A DNA stretch of 64,000 nt from Apilactobacillus apisilvae (GCF_023380225.1 NZ_CP093362.1:310001-374000), one strand, 5' to 3'. Shown: positions 10,478-19,433, counted from the first letter of the stretch. The notes: generated by a model from the sequence alone, not told the origin. Made by a program: numbers and translations.

Positions 10478-11431
10478 ATGAAAAATATTGTTTTTATGGG
10501 AACACCATCTTTTGCAGTTCCAATATTAAAAGATTTATTTAATTCTGATGAATATAATGTGATGGCCGTTGTAACTCAACCTGATCGTCCATTTGGTCGT
10601 AAAAGAATGTTAAAAGCTTCACCAGTAAAAGAATTGGCTAAAGATTTAGATATTCCAGTTTTACAACCAGAAAAAATTAGTGGTAGTAAAGAAATGACTG
10701 AAATTATTGATATGAAGCCTGACTTTATTATCACAGCAGCATTTGGCCAGTTTTTGCCTACAAAATTATTAGATTCAGCTAAGTTTGCAGCGGTAAACGT
10801 TCATGGATCTTTACTACCTAAATATCGTGGTGGAGCTCCAGTTCAATATTCAATTATGAATGGTGATAAGCAAACTGGTGTATCAATTATGTATATGGTT
10901 AAAAAAATGGATGCTGGGGATGTTTTATCACAATCTGCCATAAATATTGAATCAGATGATGATACAGCTTCTATATTTGAAAAATTAAGTAAACTAGGTA
11001 GTCAATTATTATTAAAAACTTTGCCTAAAGTTATTGATGGAAGTGTTAAGCCATTAACTCAAGACGAAAGCAAAGTTGTTTTTTCACCAACCATTAAACG
11101 TTCAGAAGAAAAACTTGATTTTTCTCAATCCGCATTTTTAATTGATTGTAAAGTTCGAGCATTGCGTCCTGATCCTAGCGCTTATACCATTTTGAATGGT
11201 AAAAGGACAAAAGTTTGGGTAACTAAACCCTTAGAACAAAAAACAGACCTAAATCCGGGTGAAGTAGTGACTAAAAATAAAAAGCATTTATTAATTGCTT
11301 GTGGAAATGGAACTGTTATTTCAATTTTAGAATTACAACCAGCTGGCAAACCTAAACAAAATATTAGTTCTTATATAAATGGTGCTGGCCAAAATATTAA
11401 GGAAAAGGAACAGGTAATAACTAATGAGTAA
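10478..11431 (+). CDS. fmt: Methionyl-tRNA formyltransferase
   Basis: Transfers the formyl group from 10-formyl-THF to initiator Met-tRNA. The N-terminal formyltransferase domain has VFMGTPSFAVPIL at the start and the catalytic region VNVHGSLLPKYRGGAPVQ near residue 107. A C-terminal OB-like tRNA-binding domain follows residue 205. It is 317 aa, with SD AAGGAAG 8 bases upstream. Its end overlaps the rsmB start by 8 bases. It links to folD and fhs of this window through its cofactor. Confidence 0.96.
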   Translation: MKNIVFMGTPSFAVPILKDLFNSDEYNVMAVVTQPDRPFGRKRMLKASPVKELAKDLDIPVLQPEKISGSKEMTEIIDMKPDFIITAAFGQFLPTKLLDSAKFAAVNVHGSLLPKYRGGAPVQYSIMNGDKQTGVSIMYMVKKMDAGDVLSQSAINIESDDDTASIFEKLSKLGSQLLLKTLPKVIDGSVKPLTQDESKVVFSPTIKRSEEKLDFSQSAFLIDCKVRALRPDPSAYTILNGKRTKVWVTKPLEQKTDLNPGEVVTKNKKHLLIACGNGTVISILELQPAGKPKQNISSYINGAGQNIKEKEQVITNE

Positions 11432-12755
11432 AGATAATCCCAGACTATTAGCAGTTAAAACATTAAACAAAATTTCTAATGGATCTTATTCTAACTTGCA
11501 ATTGAACCAAGTAATTGATCATAGTGAATTAGATAGTCGAGATATTAGTTTACTTACAAACATTGTTTATGGTGTTATCCAGCATCGTTTAACTTTAGAA
11601 TACTATTTAAAAGCCTTTTTAAAAAAGCCTAATAAAGTTGATGTATGGGTAAAAGAATTACTTTATACTGCCATTTATCAAATGTACTATTTAGATAAAA
11701 TTCCCGAACGTGCTATTTTTAATGAAACTATTAAAATCGCCAAAAAAATGGGTCATGATGGGATTAGAAGAATGGTGACTGGAACATTACATCAAATTAA
11801 AAGAAATGGTCTTCCTACATTCGATAATATAACGGACTATTTAGAAAAACTTTCAATTGAATATAGTGTTGCTCCTTGGATTATTGAGCAATTGAATAAT
11901 CAAGTAGGTGAATCCAAGACAATTTCTATTCTGAAAAGTATTAATCATTCATCTAAGCAATCAGTTAGATTCAATTCTCGATTAACTGATAAACAGACAT
12001 TATCTGAACAGCTTGAAGATGAAGGTTATAATGTTCAGTCTAGTAAATTGGTTAATTCTGGTCTAATTTTGTCTAATAAATCTGCCAGTTATAGTGATTT
12101 GTTTAAAGATGGTTATATGACGATTCAAGATGAAAGTGCTATGTTGCCAGTAGAATCCATGAATATCGTTCCTAGTGACAAAATTTTAGATGCTTGTTCT
12201 GCTCCTGGTGGAAAAACTACTCAGATTGCTGAACAACTAGATATTAGAAAAGATGGACATGTCTTTGCATTAGATTTACATGAAAAGCGTCTTGCCCAAG
12301 TTGAAAAAAATGCTAAAAGATTACACGTTAGTGATGTATTAAATACCGAAGCATGTGACGCTCGTAACTTAGATATACTATTTAGTGACGAACAATTTGA
12401 TCAAATTTTAGTTGATGCTCCTTGCTCAGGAATTGGTTTAATTAGAAGAAAACCAGAAATTCGCTATGAAAAAAAACTTTCGGATGTTGAACATTTATCT
12501 GATATCCAACTAGATATTTTGAATTCTGTGGCGTCTAAATTAAAAAAAGGTGGTAAGTTAGTATATAGTACTTGTACAATTCTTAATCAAGAAAATGTTG
12601 ATGTTGTAAATAAATTTATACAACAAAATGATAATTTTGAATTAGTCCCAACAAAAACAAGTCTTAATTTAAATAATAGTAGTAAGTACTTACAAATTTA
12701 TCCAGATGATTATGATTCAGATGGCTTCTTTGTATGTAATTTGATTAAAAAATAG
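11424..12755 (+). CDS. rsmB: 16S rRNA (cytosine-967-C5)-methyltransferase RsmB
   Basis: SAM-dependent RNA m5C methyltransferase. A NusB-like N-terminal RNA-binding domain (about residues 5-135) precedes the methyltransferase with SAM motif LDACSAPGGKTTQIAE near 254. The two catalytic cysteines lie in VDAPCSGIGLIRRKPE near 330 and YSTCTI near 383. At 443 aa it is of expected size. It overlaps fmt and is followed closely by stp, the standard fmt-rsmB-stp-prkC order. Confidence 0.94.
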   Translation: MSKDNPRLLAVKTLNKISNGSYSNLQLNQVIDHSELDSRDISLLTNIVYGVIQHRLTLEYYLKAFLKKPNKVDVWVKELLYTAIYQMYYLDKIPERAIFNETIKIAKKMGHDGIRRMVTGTLHQIKRNGLPTFDNITDYLEKLSIEYSVAPWIIEQLNNQVGESKTISILKSINHSSKQSVRFNSRLTDKQTLSEQLEDEGYNVQSSKLVNSGLILSNKSASYSDLFKDGYMTIQDESAMLPVESMNIVPSDKILDACSAPGGKTTQIAEQLDIRKDGHVFALDLHEKRLAQVEKNAKRLHVSDVLNTEACDARNLDILFSDEQFDQILVDAPCSGIGLIRRKPEIRYEKKLSDVEHLSDIQLDILNSVASKLKKGGKLVYSTCTILNQENVDVVNKFIQQNDNFELVPTKTSLNLNNSSKYLQIYPDDYDSDGFFVCNLIKK

Positions 12756-12767
12756 TGGAGAATTTTT

Positions 12768-13514
12768 ATGAAAATAGCTTCAAAATCATCAATTGGTAGA
12801 GTTAGGATAAATAATGAAGACTATGTTGGGGTCTTTTATAATCAACAAGGTGCATTTATTACAATTCTAGCTGATGGAATTGGTGGTAATCGAGGTGGCG
12901 AAGTTGCTTCTAAAATGGCTGTTGACATTTTAGGAGAAAAATTTAAAGAATTTAATATTATTTCTATTCATGAAATTGAAAATTGGCTTTTAAAGCAATT
13001 AAAAATTGTTAATGATAAAATTTTACAGACTTCCGAAACAAAAAAAGAACTTGAGAAAATGGGAACAACAATTGTAGTTGCTGTTTTCTTTGGTAACCAG
13101 TATTTAGTTACGCATTTAGGTGATAGTCGATGCTACTTGATTCATAGTAATAAAATGCGTCAAATCACTGAAGATCATTCTTACGTTAACGCACTAGTTC
13201 AAAAGGGTGAATTATCTCGAGAAGATGCTGATATGTCACCTTTAAAAAATATTATTATAAAAGGTTTAGGTGTTTCTGCAGATGCAGATGCAGCCATTAC
13301 TAAATTTAAATTAATGGATAATGATATAATTCTATTATGTAGTGACGGACTTACAAATATGGTTGATAATGTAGATATTGCTGATGAGTTAAAAAGAAAC
13401 TTACCAGTTGAAAAAGTTGCTCAAAATTTAATTAATCTTGCTAATCACAACGGTGGAAAAGATAATATTTCGGTTATTATTGTTAAAAATTCGTTGGGAA
13501 GTGATAGTCAATGA
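12768..13514 (+). CDS. stp: PPM-type serine/threonine protein phosphatase Stp (PrpC)
   Basis: Metal-dependent phosphatase that reverses PrkC phosphorylation in the cytoplasm. PP2C metal motifs are visible: RINNEDYVG near residue 14, ILADGIGGNRGGEVAS near 35, THLGDSRCYLI near 115, LLCSDGLTNMV near 190 and GGKDNISVIIV near 228. The 248 aa are typical. The stop overlaps the kinase ATG in an ATGA junction, tying phosphatase and kinase dosage. Confidence 0.94.
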   Translation: MKIASKSSIGRVRINNEDYVGVFYNQQGAFITILADGIGGNRGGEVASKMAVDILGEKFKEFNIISIHEIENWLLKQLKIVNDKILQTSETKKELEKMGTTIVVAVFFGNQYLVTHLGDSRCYLIHSNKMRQITEDHSYVNALVQKGELSREDADMSPLKNIIIKGLGVSADADAAITKFKLMDNDIILLCSDGLTNMVDNVDIADELKRNLPVEKVAQNLINLANHNGGKDNISVIIVKNSLGSDSQ

Positions 13515-15379
13515 AAAACGGTATGGTAATAAATAACCGTTATAAGATTATCAACAAAATTGGCGAAGGTGGGATGGTTAATGTTTATCTATCTCATGAT
13601 AATAAATTAAATCGATTAGTTACGATTAAGTTAATCCGATTAGATTTTAAAAATAGTAAAAAAGCCCAACGTCATTTTAAATATGAAAAAATAGCAATAA
13701 ATAAATTAAATGATAGTCACATTGTTAAGGTATATGATGTTGGTGATTACAAAGATAATAAATATTTGGTTATGGAATATGTACCTGGAAATGATTTGAA
13801 AAAATATATTCAAAAAAATTATCCCATTGATTTAAAAACTGTAATTTATATAATGTCACAAGTCCTATCAGCAGTTAATGAAGCTCATAAGAATGGGATT
13901 ATTCATCGTGACTTAAAACCACAAAATATTTTAATAACAAAGGATAAAAATGTTAAAATAACGGATTTTGGTATTGCATTAATGGATAATTTATTGCCAT
14001 TAACTAAAACAAATTCAATTGTGGGTTCAATTCATTATATTTCACCTGAACAAATCTTAGGAAAAGCAATAACTAAAAAGTCAGATATTTATTCTTTAGG
14101 TATTATTTTATATGAATTATTAGTTGGCAGTGTACCTTTTAGTGGTGATTCACCAGTTAACATTGCAATGAAACATTCTAACAGTAATGTCCCATCTATA
14201 ATAAGAAGTAATAATATAGTTCCACAATCTTTAGAAAATGTGGTATTAAAATCAACAGCTAAAAATCCTGATGATCGTTATGACAGCGTTATACAAATGA
14301 AGGATGACTTGGAAAGTTCTTTATTGCCTGAAAGAAAAAATGAGGCAAAACTATTTTTTAAAGTTAATAGTAGTAATGATTTTGATGATGATAAAACAAA
14401 AATCTTAGATTTAAATAAAGATTATAATTATGATGTTAATAATAATAAAACAAAAAAGTTGGTTCTTGTAATGTTAGGATTGCTATTTTTTATAATTTTG
14501 ATTATCTTACTGATGCATTTTATTTTCTTTTCTAAAGTTCAAGTACCTAATGTGTATAATAATAATTTAAAAACGGCTGAACAAAAAATTAGGAAGTCAC
14601 GTTTATTATCAACCAAGGTAATTTATCGACATGATTATAAATTACCTCATAATCATGTTATCGAAACTATCCCTAAAGCTAATACACGTTTATTAAATCA
14701 TTCTGGAATTAAATTAATTGTAAGCGACGGCGAAAGTAATATTAAAATGAATAATTATGTCGGTAAGGATTATAATAAAGTCTATAATTCACTAATCAAA
14801 ATGGGTTTTAAAGTTAATAAGATATATAATTATAATAATTATTTTATGCCTAATCACATCTTGAACCAAAACATTTTGCCTAATACTAAAGTCAATCCTA
14901 AAAAATCCACTTTAAATCTAGTTGTATCAAAATATGGAAAACCATTTGATATGGCCAATTTAGTTGGTATGGATGAAAATGCAGTGAAAAATTATATTAA
15001 TAAAAATCATCTTAAGGCCAATTATCATTATGAAAACACCAAAGATCAACCAAATGGCATCGTATATCAGCAAAATCCTAGTGCTGGATTAAAAATTCAA
15101 GGTGGATATAATATTGAACTTTGGATTTCCAAGGGTAGTATGGGTAATGATAATTTAAATCATAGTTTTAATTTATCTTTAACTGTTCCTTATAAAGATA
15201 CTAACGATGAACGTGGGAATAAAATTGTTATTTATTCAAATATCAATGGTAAAGGTCTCTCATTATATGAGACAATGTTTATTAATAAGGATACTAAAAT
15301 TAATATACCTTATAATTTGAAAACTAATGAAAAGATTAGATATGAGGTTTACCGAGACGGTGAACTTATTATGAAATGA
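13511..15379 (+). CDS. prkC: PASTA-domain serine/threonine protein kinase PrkC
   Basis: Membrane eukaryotic-type kinase sensing muropeptide or lipid II and regulating wall growth and division. The kinase domain (about residues 8-280) has the glycine loop IGEGGMVNVYL, catalytic lysine in VTIKLIRLD (usually VAIK), HRDLKPQNIL and the DFGIA metal motif. One membrane helix spans about 316-340. Three extracellular PASTA repeats follow from about 344, 410 and 475, then an extra Asn-rich C-terminal domain of about 80 residues. It overlaps stp by 4 bases. Likely partners in this window are gpsB and the class A PBP. Confidence 0.93.
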   Translation: MKNGMVINNRYKIINKIGEGGMVNVYLSHDNKLNRLVTIKLIRLDFKNSKKAQRHFKYEKIAINKLNDSHIVKVYDVGDYKDNKYLVMEYVPGNDLKKYIQKNYPIDLKTVIYIMSQVLSAVNEAHKNGIIHRDLKPQNILITKDKNVKITDFGIALMDNLLPLTKTNSIVGSIHYISPEQILGKAITKKSDIYSLGIILYELLVGSVPFSGDSPVNIAMKHSNSNVPSIIRSNNIVPQSLENVVLKSTAKNPDDRYDSVIQMKDDLESSLLPERKNEAKLFFKVNSSNDFDDDKTKILDLNKDYNYDVNNNKTKKLVLVMLGLLFFIILIILLMHFIFFSKVQVPNVYNNNLKTAEQKIRKSRLLSTKVIYRHDYKLPHNHVIETIPKANTRLLNHSGIKLIVSDGESNIKMNNYVGKDYNKVYNSLIKMGFKVNKIYNYNNYFMPNHILNQNILPNTKVNPKKSTLNLVVSKYGKPFDMANLVGMDENAVKNYINKNHLKANYHYENTKDQPNGIVYQQNPSAGLKIQGGYNIELWISKGSMGNDNLNHSFNLSLTVPYKDTNDERGNKIVIYSNINGKGLSLYETMFINKDTKINIPYNLKTNEKIRYEVYRDGELIMK

Positions 15380-15393
15380 TTGAAGGTGATTTG

Positions 15394-16284
15394 TTGTCAA
15401 AAGGTAAAATATTTCAGTCACTTAGTGGATTTTATGACGTTATAAGTGATGGCAAAATTTATAGAACTCGTGCGCGAGGTAATTTTCGTAAAAAAAGAAT
15501 TACTCCAATCGTTGGAGATGATGTAGAATTTGAGTCCAGTTCTCAAGATGAAGGATATTTACTAAAAGTTTTTGATCGAAAAAATGCATTAGTAAGGCCA
15601 CCAATTGCTAATATTGATCAAGCAGTTGTAGTTACTGCTGCGACTCAACCTGAATTTTCTAATAATTTATTAGATCGTCAATTAGTAGCTTTAGAAATTA
15701 GTAAAATTACTCCAATTATTTATTTTACTAAATTAGACTTATTATCCACTGAACAAATTCAGTATTTTAATGAGGTTAAAAAGACTTATAAAAATATTGG
15801 TTATACTGTGATTATGGCTGATAAAGATAATAAGTCTTTAAATGAGTTGAGCGATTTATTTGTTAATAAAGAAACAGTTATTATGGGACAAACAGGTGCT
15901 GGTAAATCAACATTATTGAATAAAATTAATCCAGAGTTAAAATTAGTAACTGGAGAAATATCTTCTGCTTTAAATCGTGGTAAACATACAACTAGAAAAG
16001 TCAATTTCATTAAAATTAATGATGGATTAGTAGCAGATACCCCAGGATTTTCATCTTATGATACTTTTGATATTAAATCGGATGATTTAAGGAACTATTT
16101 TCCAGAATTTAAGCGTAATGCAAACAAATGTAAATTTAGAGGTTGTGTTCATATTAACGAACCTAAATGTGAAATAAAAAGACTTTTAGAAAAAAATGAA
16201 ATTTCACAAAATCGTTATAAAAGTTATCTCCAACTATATGATATTTTAAAGAATAAGAAACCTGTTTATAATAAAAAGAAATGA
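15394..16284 (+). CDS. rsgA: Ribosome small-subunit GTPase RsgA
   Basis: Circularly permuted GTPase for late 30S maturation. An OB-fold N-terminus (KGKIFQSLSGFYDV) precedes the G domain with NIDQAVVV, TKLDLL, the P-loop GQTGAGKSTLLN and DTPGFSS. The C-terminal zinc site CKFRGCVHINEPKC is intact. The frame opens at ATG 15376 inside prkC, but TTG 15394, with AAGGTG about 6 bases upstream, gives the standard N-terminus; ATG remains possible. It lies downstream of prkC in the usual order. Confidence 0.93.
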   Translation: MSKGKIFQSLSGFYDVISDGKIYRTRARGNFRKKRITPIVGDDVEFESSSQDEGYLLKVFDRKNALVRPPIANIDQAVVVTAATQPEFSNNLLDRQLVALEISKITPIIYFTKLDLLSTEQIQYFNEVKKTYKNIGYTVIMADKDNKSLNELSDLFVNKETVIMGQTGAGKSTLLNKINPELKLVTGEISSALNRGKHTTRKVNFIKINDGLVADTPGFSSYDTFDIKSDDLRNYFPEFKRNANKCKFRGCVHINEPKCEIKRLLEKNEISQNRYKSYLQLYDILKNKKPVYNKKK

Positions 16285-16294
16285 GGAATTGATT

Positions 16295-16945
16295 ATGATT
16301 AAAGTAGCTCCATCTATTCTAAGTGCAGATTATTTAAATTTAGAAAGAGATATTAATAAGATTGAAAATGATGCTGAATATTTACATATCGATGTAATGG
16401 ATGGTGATTTTGTTCCATCTATTTCATATGGTCCTGGTTGGGTTAAACAAATTAGGAAAATTTCTAACCTAATTTTAGATGTTCATATGATGGTTAAGAA
16501 TCCTGAAAGATATGTAGATGAATTCGCTGACAATGGTGCCGATTTAATTGGTGTTCATGTAGAAGCTACTCCACATATTCACCGTGCACTTCAAATGATT
16601 AAAAATAAGGGTGTTAAAGCTGAAGTTGTTATCAATCCGGGAACTCCAGTAGATGCAATTAAACCGGTATTATATATGGTTGATCAAGTTTTAGTTATGA
16701 CTGTTAATCCTGGATTTGGTGGTCAAAAATTTTTACCTGAAACCGTTAAAAAAATTCAACAGTTAAATGATTTAAAAAATAGTGAAGGTTATAACTTTGA
16801 TATTGAAATTGATGGTGGAGTAAATAACGAAACTGTTAAACAAGCTTATACTGCGGGTGCTACTGTGGCTGTTGCAGGTTCATATGTATTTGATGCTGAA
16901 AATCCAGCTTCTAAGGTTCAAAGTATTAAGGATGCTACTAAGTAA
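16295..16945 (+). CDS. rpe: Ribulose-phosphate 3-epimerase
   Basis: Interconverts ribulose-5-phosphate and xylulose-5-phosphate in the pentose phosphate pathway. TIM-barrel motifs: VAPSILSADYLNL at the start, HIDVMDGDFVPS near residue 33, DVHMMV near 65, MTVNPGFGGQKF near 138 and IDGGVNNE near 175. The ATG at 16295 with GAGGA 7 bases upstream is preferred over an in-frame TTG at 16289. It is followed without a gap by thiN. Confidence 0.96.
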   Translation: MIKVAPSILSADYLNLERDINKIENDAEYLHIDVMDGDFVPSISYGPGWVKQIRKISNLILDVHMMVKNPERYVDEFADNGADLIGVHVEATPHIHRALQMIKNKGVKAEVVINPGTPVDAIKPVLYMVDQVLVMTVNPGFGGQKFLPETVKKIQQLNDLKNSEGYNFDIEIDGGVNNETVKQAYTAGATVAVAGSYVFDAENPASKVQSIKDATK

Positions 16946-17590
16946 ATGAATATAGTAAATTTGTTAGTAGGTGGGCCAACTAACTTATGGCCTGATACAT
17001 TGAAAAATTGTGATATTAATGGTAAGTGGATTGGTGTTGATAGAGGCAGCCTTAGATTAATTAAGTTAGGCATTACTCCAGCAATCGCGATAGGCGATTA
17101 TGATTCGATTAGTAATGATGAGTTAGAATTGGTAAAAAGTAAAGTTAGTGATTTAAGAACTTTTAATTCTCATAAAGATTATACAGACACACAGTTAGCT
17201 TTGAAGATAGCTGATGAAGAATTAAATGCTGATGTTATTAATATTTATGGTGCTACGGGTGGTCGATTAGATCATTTTCTATCAAATTTTTTGATGATAA
17301 CTGACCCTGAATACAATAATATTGTTAATAAAATAAAAATTATTGATGCACAGAATACAATTAGTTACTATTTACCTGGTAGTTATAAAATAAAAAAAGA
17401 ATCTGATAAAAAATATCTAGCTTATATTCCATTAAATTCAATGAAATTAACTTTAAGTGAATCTAAATATACGTTAGATAATTATCAAGTTCCTAGCCCC
17501 ATATCTTTTTCAAGCAATGAATTTATTGGCAATTATGCTAAATTTAAATTTGATTGTGGAATTCTTTGTGTTATTCAAAGTAAGGATTAA
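16946..17590 (+). CDS. thiN: Thiamine diphosphokinase
   Basis: Transfers pyrophosphate from ATP to thiamine to make the cofactor TPP. Family motifs: WIGVDRGSLRLI near residue 28, AIGDYDSI near 48, KDYTDTQLAL near 70 and IYGATGGRLDHFL near 95. It is 214 aa. The ATG follows the rpe TAA with no base between, so translation is probably coupled. It is the last gene of the stp-to-thiN run, and its terminator has been split by an insertion sequence. Confidence 0.93.
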   Translation: MNIVNLLVGGPTNLWPDTLKNCDINGKWIGVDRGSLRLIKLGITPAIAIGDYDSISNDELELVKSKVSDLRTFNSHKDYTDTQLALKIADEELNADVINIYGATGGRLDHFLSNFLMITDPEYNNIVNKIKIIDAQNTISYYLPGSYKIKKESDKKYLAYIPLNSMKLTLSESKYTLDNYQVPSPISFSSNEFIGNYAKFKFDCGILCVIQSKD

Positions 17591-17614
17591 TACAAAAAAC
17601 GATGTTGAAGTGAA

Positions 17615-17647
17615 CCCCTAAAGTGAAACAACACTTTAGGGGTTTTT
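17615..17647 (+). terminator. IS copy A left-end hairpin covering the transposase ribosome site
   Basis: CCCCTAAAGTG (17615-17625) pairs perfectly with CACTTTAGGGG (17632-17642), followed by five T. The T tract ends 2 bases before the transposase ATG, so AGGGG in the right arm is also the only visible Shine-Dalgarno. A transcript entering from outside would both terminate and hide the ribosome site. Inferred role: guards against read-through expression. Confidence 0.7.
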
Positions 17648-17649
17648 GT

Positions 17650-18990
17650 ATGACAAAATTTAGTTTTGAGTTAAAGAAAAAAATAGTTAAAGAATATTTT
17701 TCAGCAGGAATTGGTTCTACTAGTCTTGCTAAAAAATATAATATTAAAAGCAGAACAACTATTTTAAATTGGATTCATATGTATAATGCCTTCGGCATTA
17801 AAGGATTAATTGTCAGGCACCCAATCAAAGTATATTCTGGATATTATAAACGAAAAGTGCTGCATTGGATGCACACTAACCACAGTTCGTATCCAGAAAC
17901 AGCACTTTTCTTCAACATATCAGCCCCAAGTACCATCTTTGCTTGGGAGCGAAGATTGGAGACTAAAGGCCTAACTGGATTATACACTAATCGTGGCCCT
18001 AAAAAAATGAAATCAAATAAAACTAAAATTAAATCACCTAACAAGTCATTAAGAGAAAAAGTTAATTATTATCTAATCAATTATCGTTATGAACAAATAA
18101 AACAAGAATGTGGATCTACTATGGATCACATAAAGAAATTGATTACTTTCTTTAAAAGATTTTCTATATCATTCATTTTAAAAAGTATCGGTATAAGTAG
18201 AAGTTATTATTATCGACATTTCAAAGAAGATGATAAAGATGATAACTTAAAAAAGATGATCACTAAAATAAAGCATTTTAATCCTAATTATGGGTATCGC
18301 CGTTTAACCTTAGCTTTAAGAAATAACAACGTAGTTGTTAATCATAAAAAAGTATTAAGGATAATGAAAACATTAAATTTAACGACCAATCAATATAACA
18401 AAAAAAGAAGAAAATATAATTCTTATATTGGACAAGTTGGACATATAGCCAAAAATAGGATTCATAGAAAATTTAAAACTGATCGTCCTTATCAAAAATT
18501 AACAACTGACGTCAGTGAATTTAGATATGGTAATCAAGATATAAATCACAGGGTTTATTTATCACCAATTATGGATCTATTTTCTGATGAAATATTAAAT
18601 TTTTCCATTAGCGAACATCCAAATGTCGACTTTACTATTAAGCCAATGAAAGAATTGATTAAAAAATTACCAAAATTAAGCTATAGAACCACCGTCCATA
18701 GTGATCAAGGCTTTCAGTATCAAAATAATAAATGGCAAAAATTATTAAAGAATAATCACATCTTTCAATCCATGTCCCGTAAAGGGACATGTCTAGATAA
18801 TGCACAAATGGAATCATTCTTTCATATCATGAAAATAGAAATTATGAGTAATCATTATGAAACAAAGTCTTCATTAATTAAAGCGATGAAAAAATGGATT
18901 AAATATTATAATAATTATAGAATTAAAACAAAACTAGGAGGTAAAGCTCCGAAAGAATATCGGAAACTTTACCTCCTAGAAAATAAATAG
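17650..18990 (+). CDS. IS3-family transposase, single-frame OrfAB type (copy A)
   Basis: 446-aa DDE transposase. Two helix-turn-helix segments occupy the first 110 residues (KKIVKEYFSAGIGSTSLAKKY; PETALFFNISAPSTIFAWERR). A central HTH_21-like part follows (GYRRLTLALRNNNVVVNHKKVLRIMK near 218). The integrase core has D287 in TTDVSEF, D352 in HSDQGFQYQ and E388 in NAQMESFF, giving the D-x35-E spacing of the family. OrfA and OrfB are in one frame, so no programmed frameshift is needed. ATG 17650 is preferred over GTG 17623, which lies in the terminal hairpin. Confidence 0.92.
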   Translation: MTKFSFELKKKIVKEYFSAGIGSTSLAKKYNIKSRTTILNWIHMYNAFGIKGLIVRHPIKVYSGYYKRKVLHWMHTNHSSYPETALFFNISAPSTIFAWERRLETKGLTGLYTNRGPKKMKSNKTKIKSPNKSLREKVNYYLINYRYEQIKQECGSTMDHIKKLITFFKRFSISFILKSIGISRSYYYRHFKEDDKDDNLKKMITKIKHFNPNYGYRRLTLALRNNNVVVNHKKVLRIMKTLNLTTNQYNKKRRKYNSYIGQVGHIAKNRIHRKFKTDRPYQKLTTDVSEFRYGNQDINHRVYLSPIMDLFSDEILNFSISEHPNVDFTIKPMKELIKKLPKLSYRTTVHSDQGFQYQNNKWQKLLKNNHIFQSMSRKGTCLDNAQMESFFHIMKIEIMSNHYETKSSLIKAMKKWIKYYNNYRIKTKLGGKAPKEYRKLYLLENK

Positions 18991-19044
18991 TTGTTTCGAT
19001 TTAAGGGTTCACATCATGTTTATTTAAAACATCGTTTTTTTGTA

Positions 19045-19071
19045 TTAAAAAAGCCTGGCCAAAAGCCAAGC
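19045..19071 (-). terminator. Terminator after rpmB (reverse strand)
   Basis: On the reverse strand GCTTGGC pairs with GCCAGGC (one G-U pair) around a short loop, followed by six T (19047-19052). It begins about 10 bases after the rpmB stop. Confidence 0.75.
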
Positions 19072-19080
19072 TGAATATAA

Positions 19081-19266
19081 TTAGGCACGGGTAACTTTAC
19101 CTGATTTTAGAGTACGGGTACTAACCCAAACCTTCTTAGGTTTGCCATCTACTAAGATACGAACTTTTTGTAGATTTGGCTTCCAGCTACGACGTGAAGA
19201 ATTCAAAGCATGGGAACGTTTGTTACCATAATGAGTTCTTTTACCATTAATAAAATCTTTAGCCAT
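19081..19266 (-). CDS. rpmB: 50S ribosomal protein L28
   Basis: 61-aa basic protein with the L28 signature: [20 protein letters not shown] then [32 protein letters not shown]. The frame runs 19 codons further upstream, but ATG at 19266 with GGAGG about 9 bases ahead is the family start. No zinc cysteines, so this is the non-zinc paralogue type. It is transcribed alone, divergent from asp23, as in other Firmicutes. Confidence 0.95.
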   Translation of the reverse strand: MAKDFINGKRTHYGNKRSHALNSSRRSWKPNLQKVRILVDGKPKKVWVSTRTLKSGKVTRA

Positions 19267-19329
19267 TGGTAAATTCCTCCTTTTAAATGATTTCTCAAAA
19301 GCGTTGCTTTTATTACATCTCACTCTAAT

Positions 19330-19358
19330 AATTTAGCATATTGATGGTGAATTTGCAA
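19330..19358 (-). promoter_or_regulatory. Predicted promoter for rpmB
   Basis: On the reverse strand TTGCAA (19353-19358), 17 bases, then TAAATT (19330-19335) preceded by TGC, giving an extended -10 look. The 5' leader would be about 55 bases. By-eye prediction. Confidence 0.45.
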
Positions 19359-19433
19359 TGTTTTTCTTTCAAGGAATTATACTTGACAGTTTAAACTCTT
19401 TTAATACCAGCAACCCTTTAGCTTTTTATAAAC

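Larger units (their letters stand above)
17606..19016 (+). mobile_element. IS3-family (IS150-like) insertion sequence, copy A, 1411 bp
   Basis: Ends are imperfect inverted repeats: left TGAAGTGAACCCCTAAAGTG against right-end complement TGATGTGAACCCTTAAATCG, with similarity continuing into GAAACAAC. It is flanked by 3-bp direct repeats TGT (17603-17605 and 19017-19019), as expected for IS3-family transposition. One full-length transposase frame occupies the interior. A related but clearly diverged element (copy B) is at 51518. The element looks intact and may be active. Confidence 0.88.
17594..19041 (+). terminator. thiN terminator hairpin, split in two by an IS element
   Basis: The left arm AAAAAACGATGTT lies at 17594-17606 and its perfect complement AACATCGTTTTTT at 19028-19040, now 1.4 kb apart. 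Removing the IS and one copy of the TGT duplication restores a 14-bp stem with a 5-base loop and a T tail, 4 bases after the thiN stop. Seen directly; that it was the native terminator is inference. Confidence 0.8.

Noticed and set aside
13640..13660. PrkC VTIK instead of VAIK as a sign of an inactive kinase
   Set aside because: The catalytic lysine is kept, and HRDLKPQN and DFG are intact, so activity is expected.
19383..19411. TTGACA as the asp23 promoter
   Set aside because: No acceptable -10 box at 16-18 bases; the sequence there is ACCAGC.
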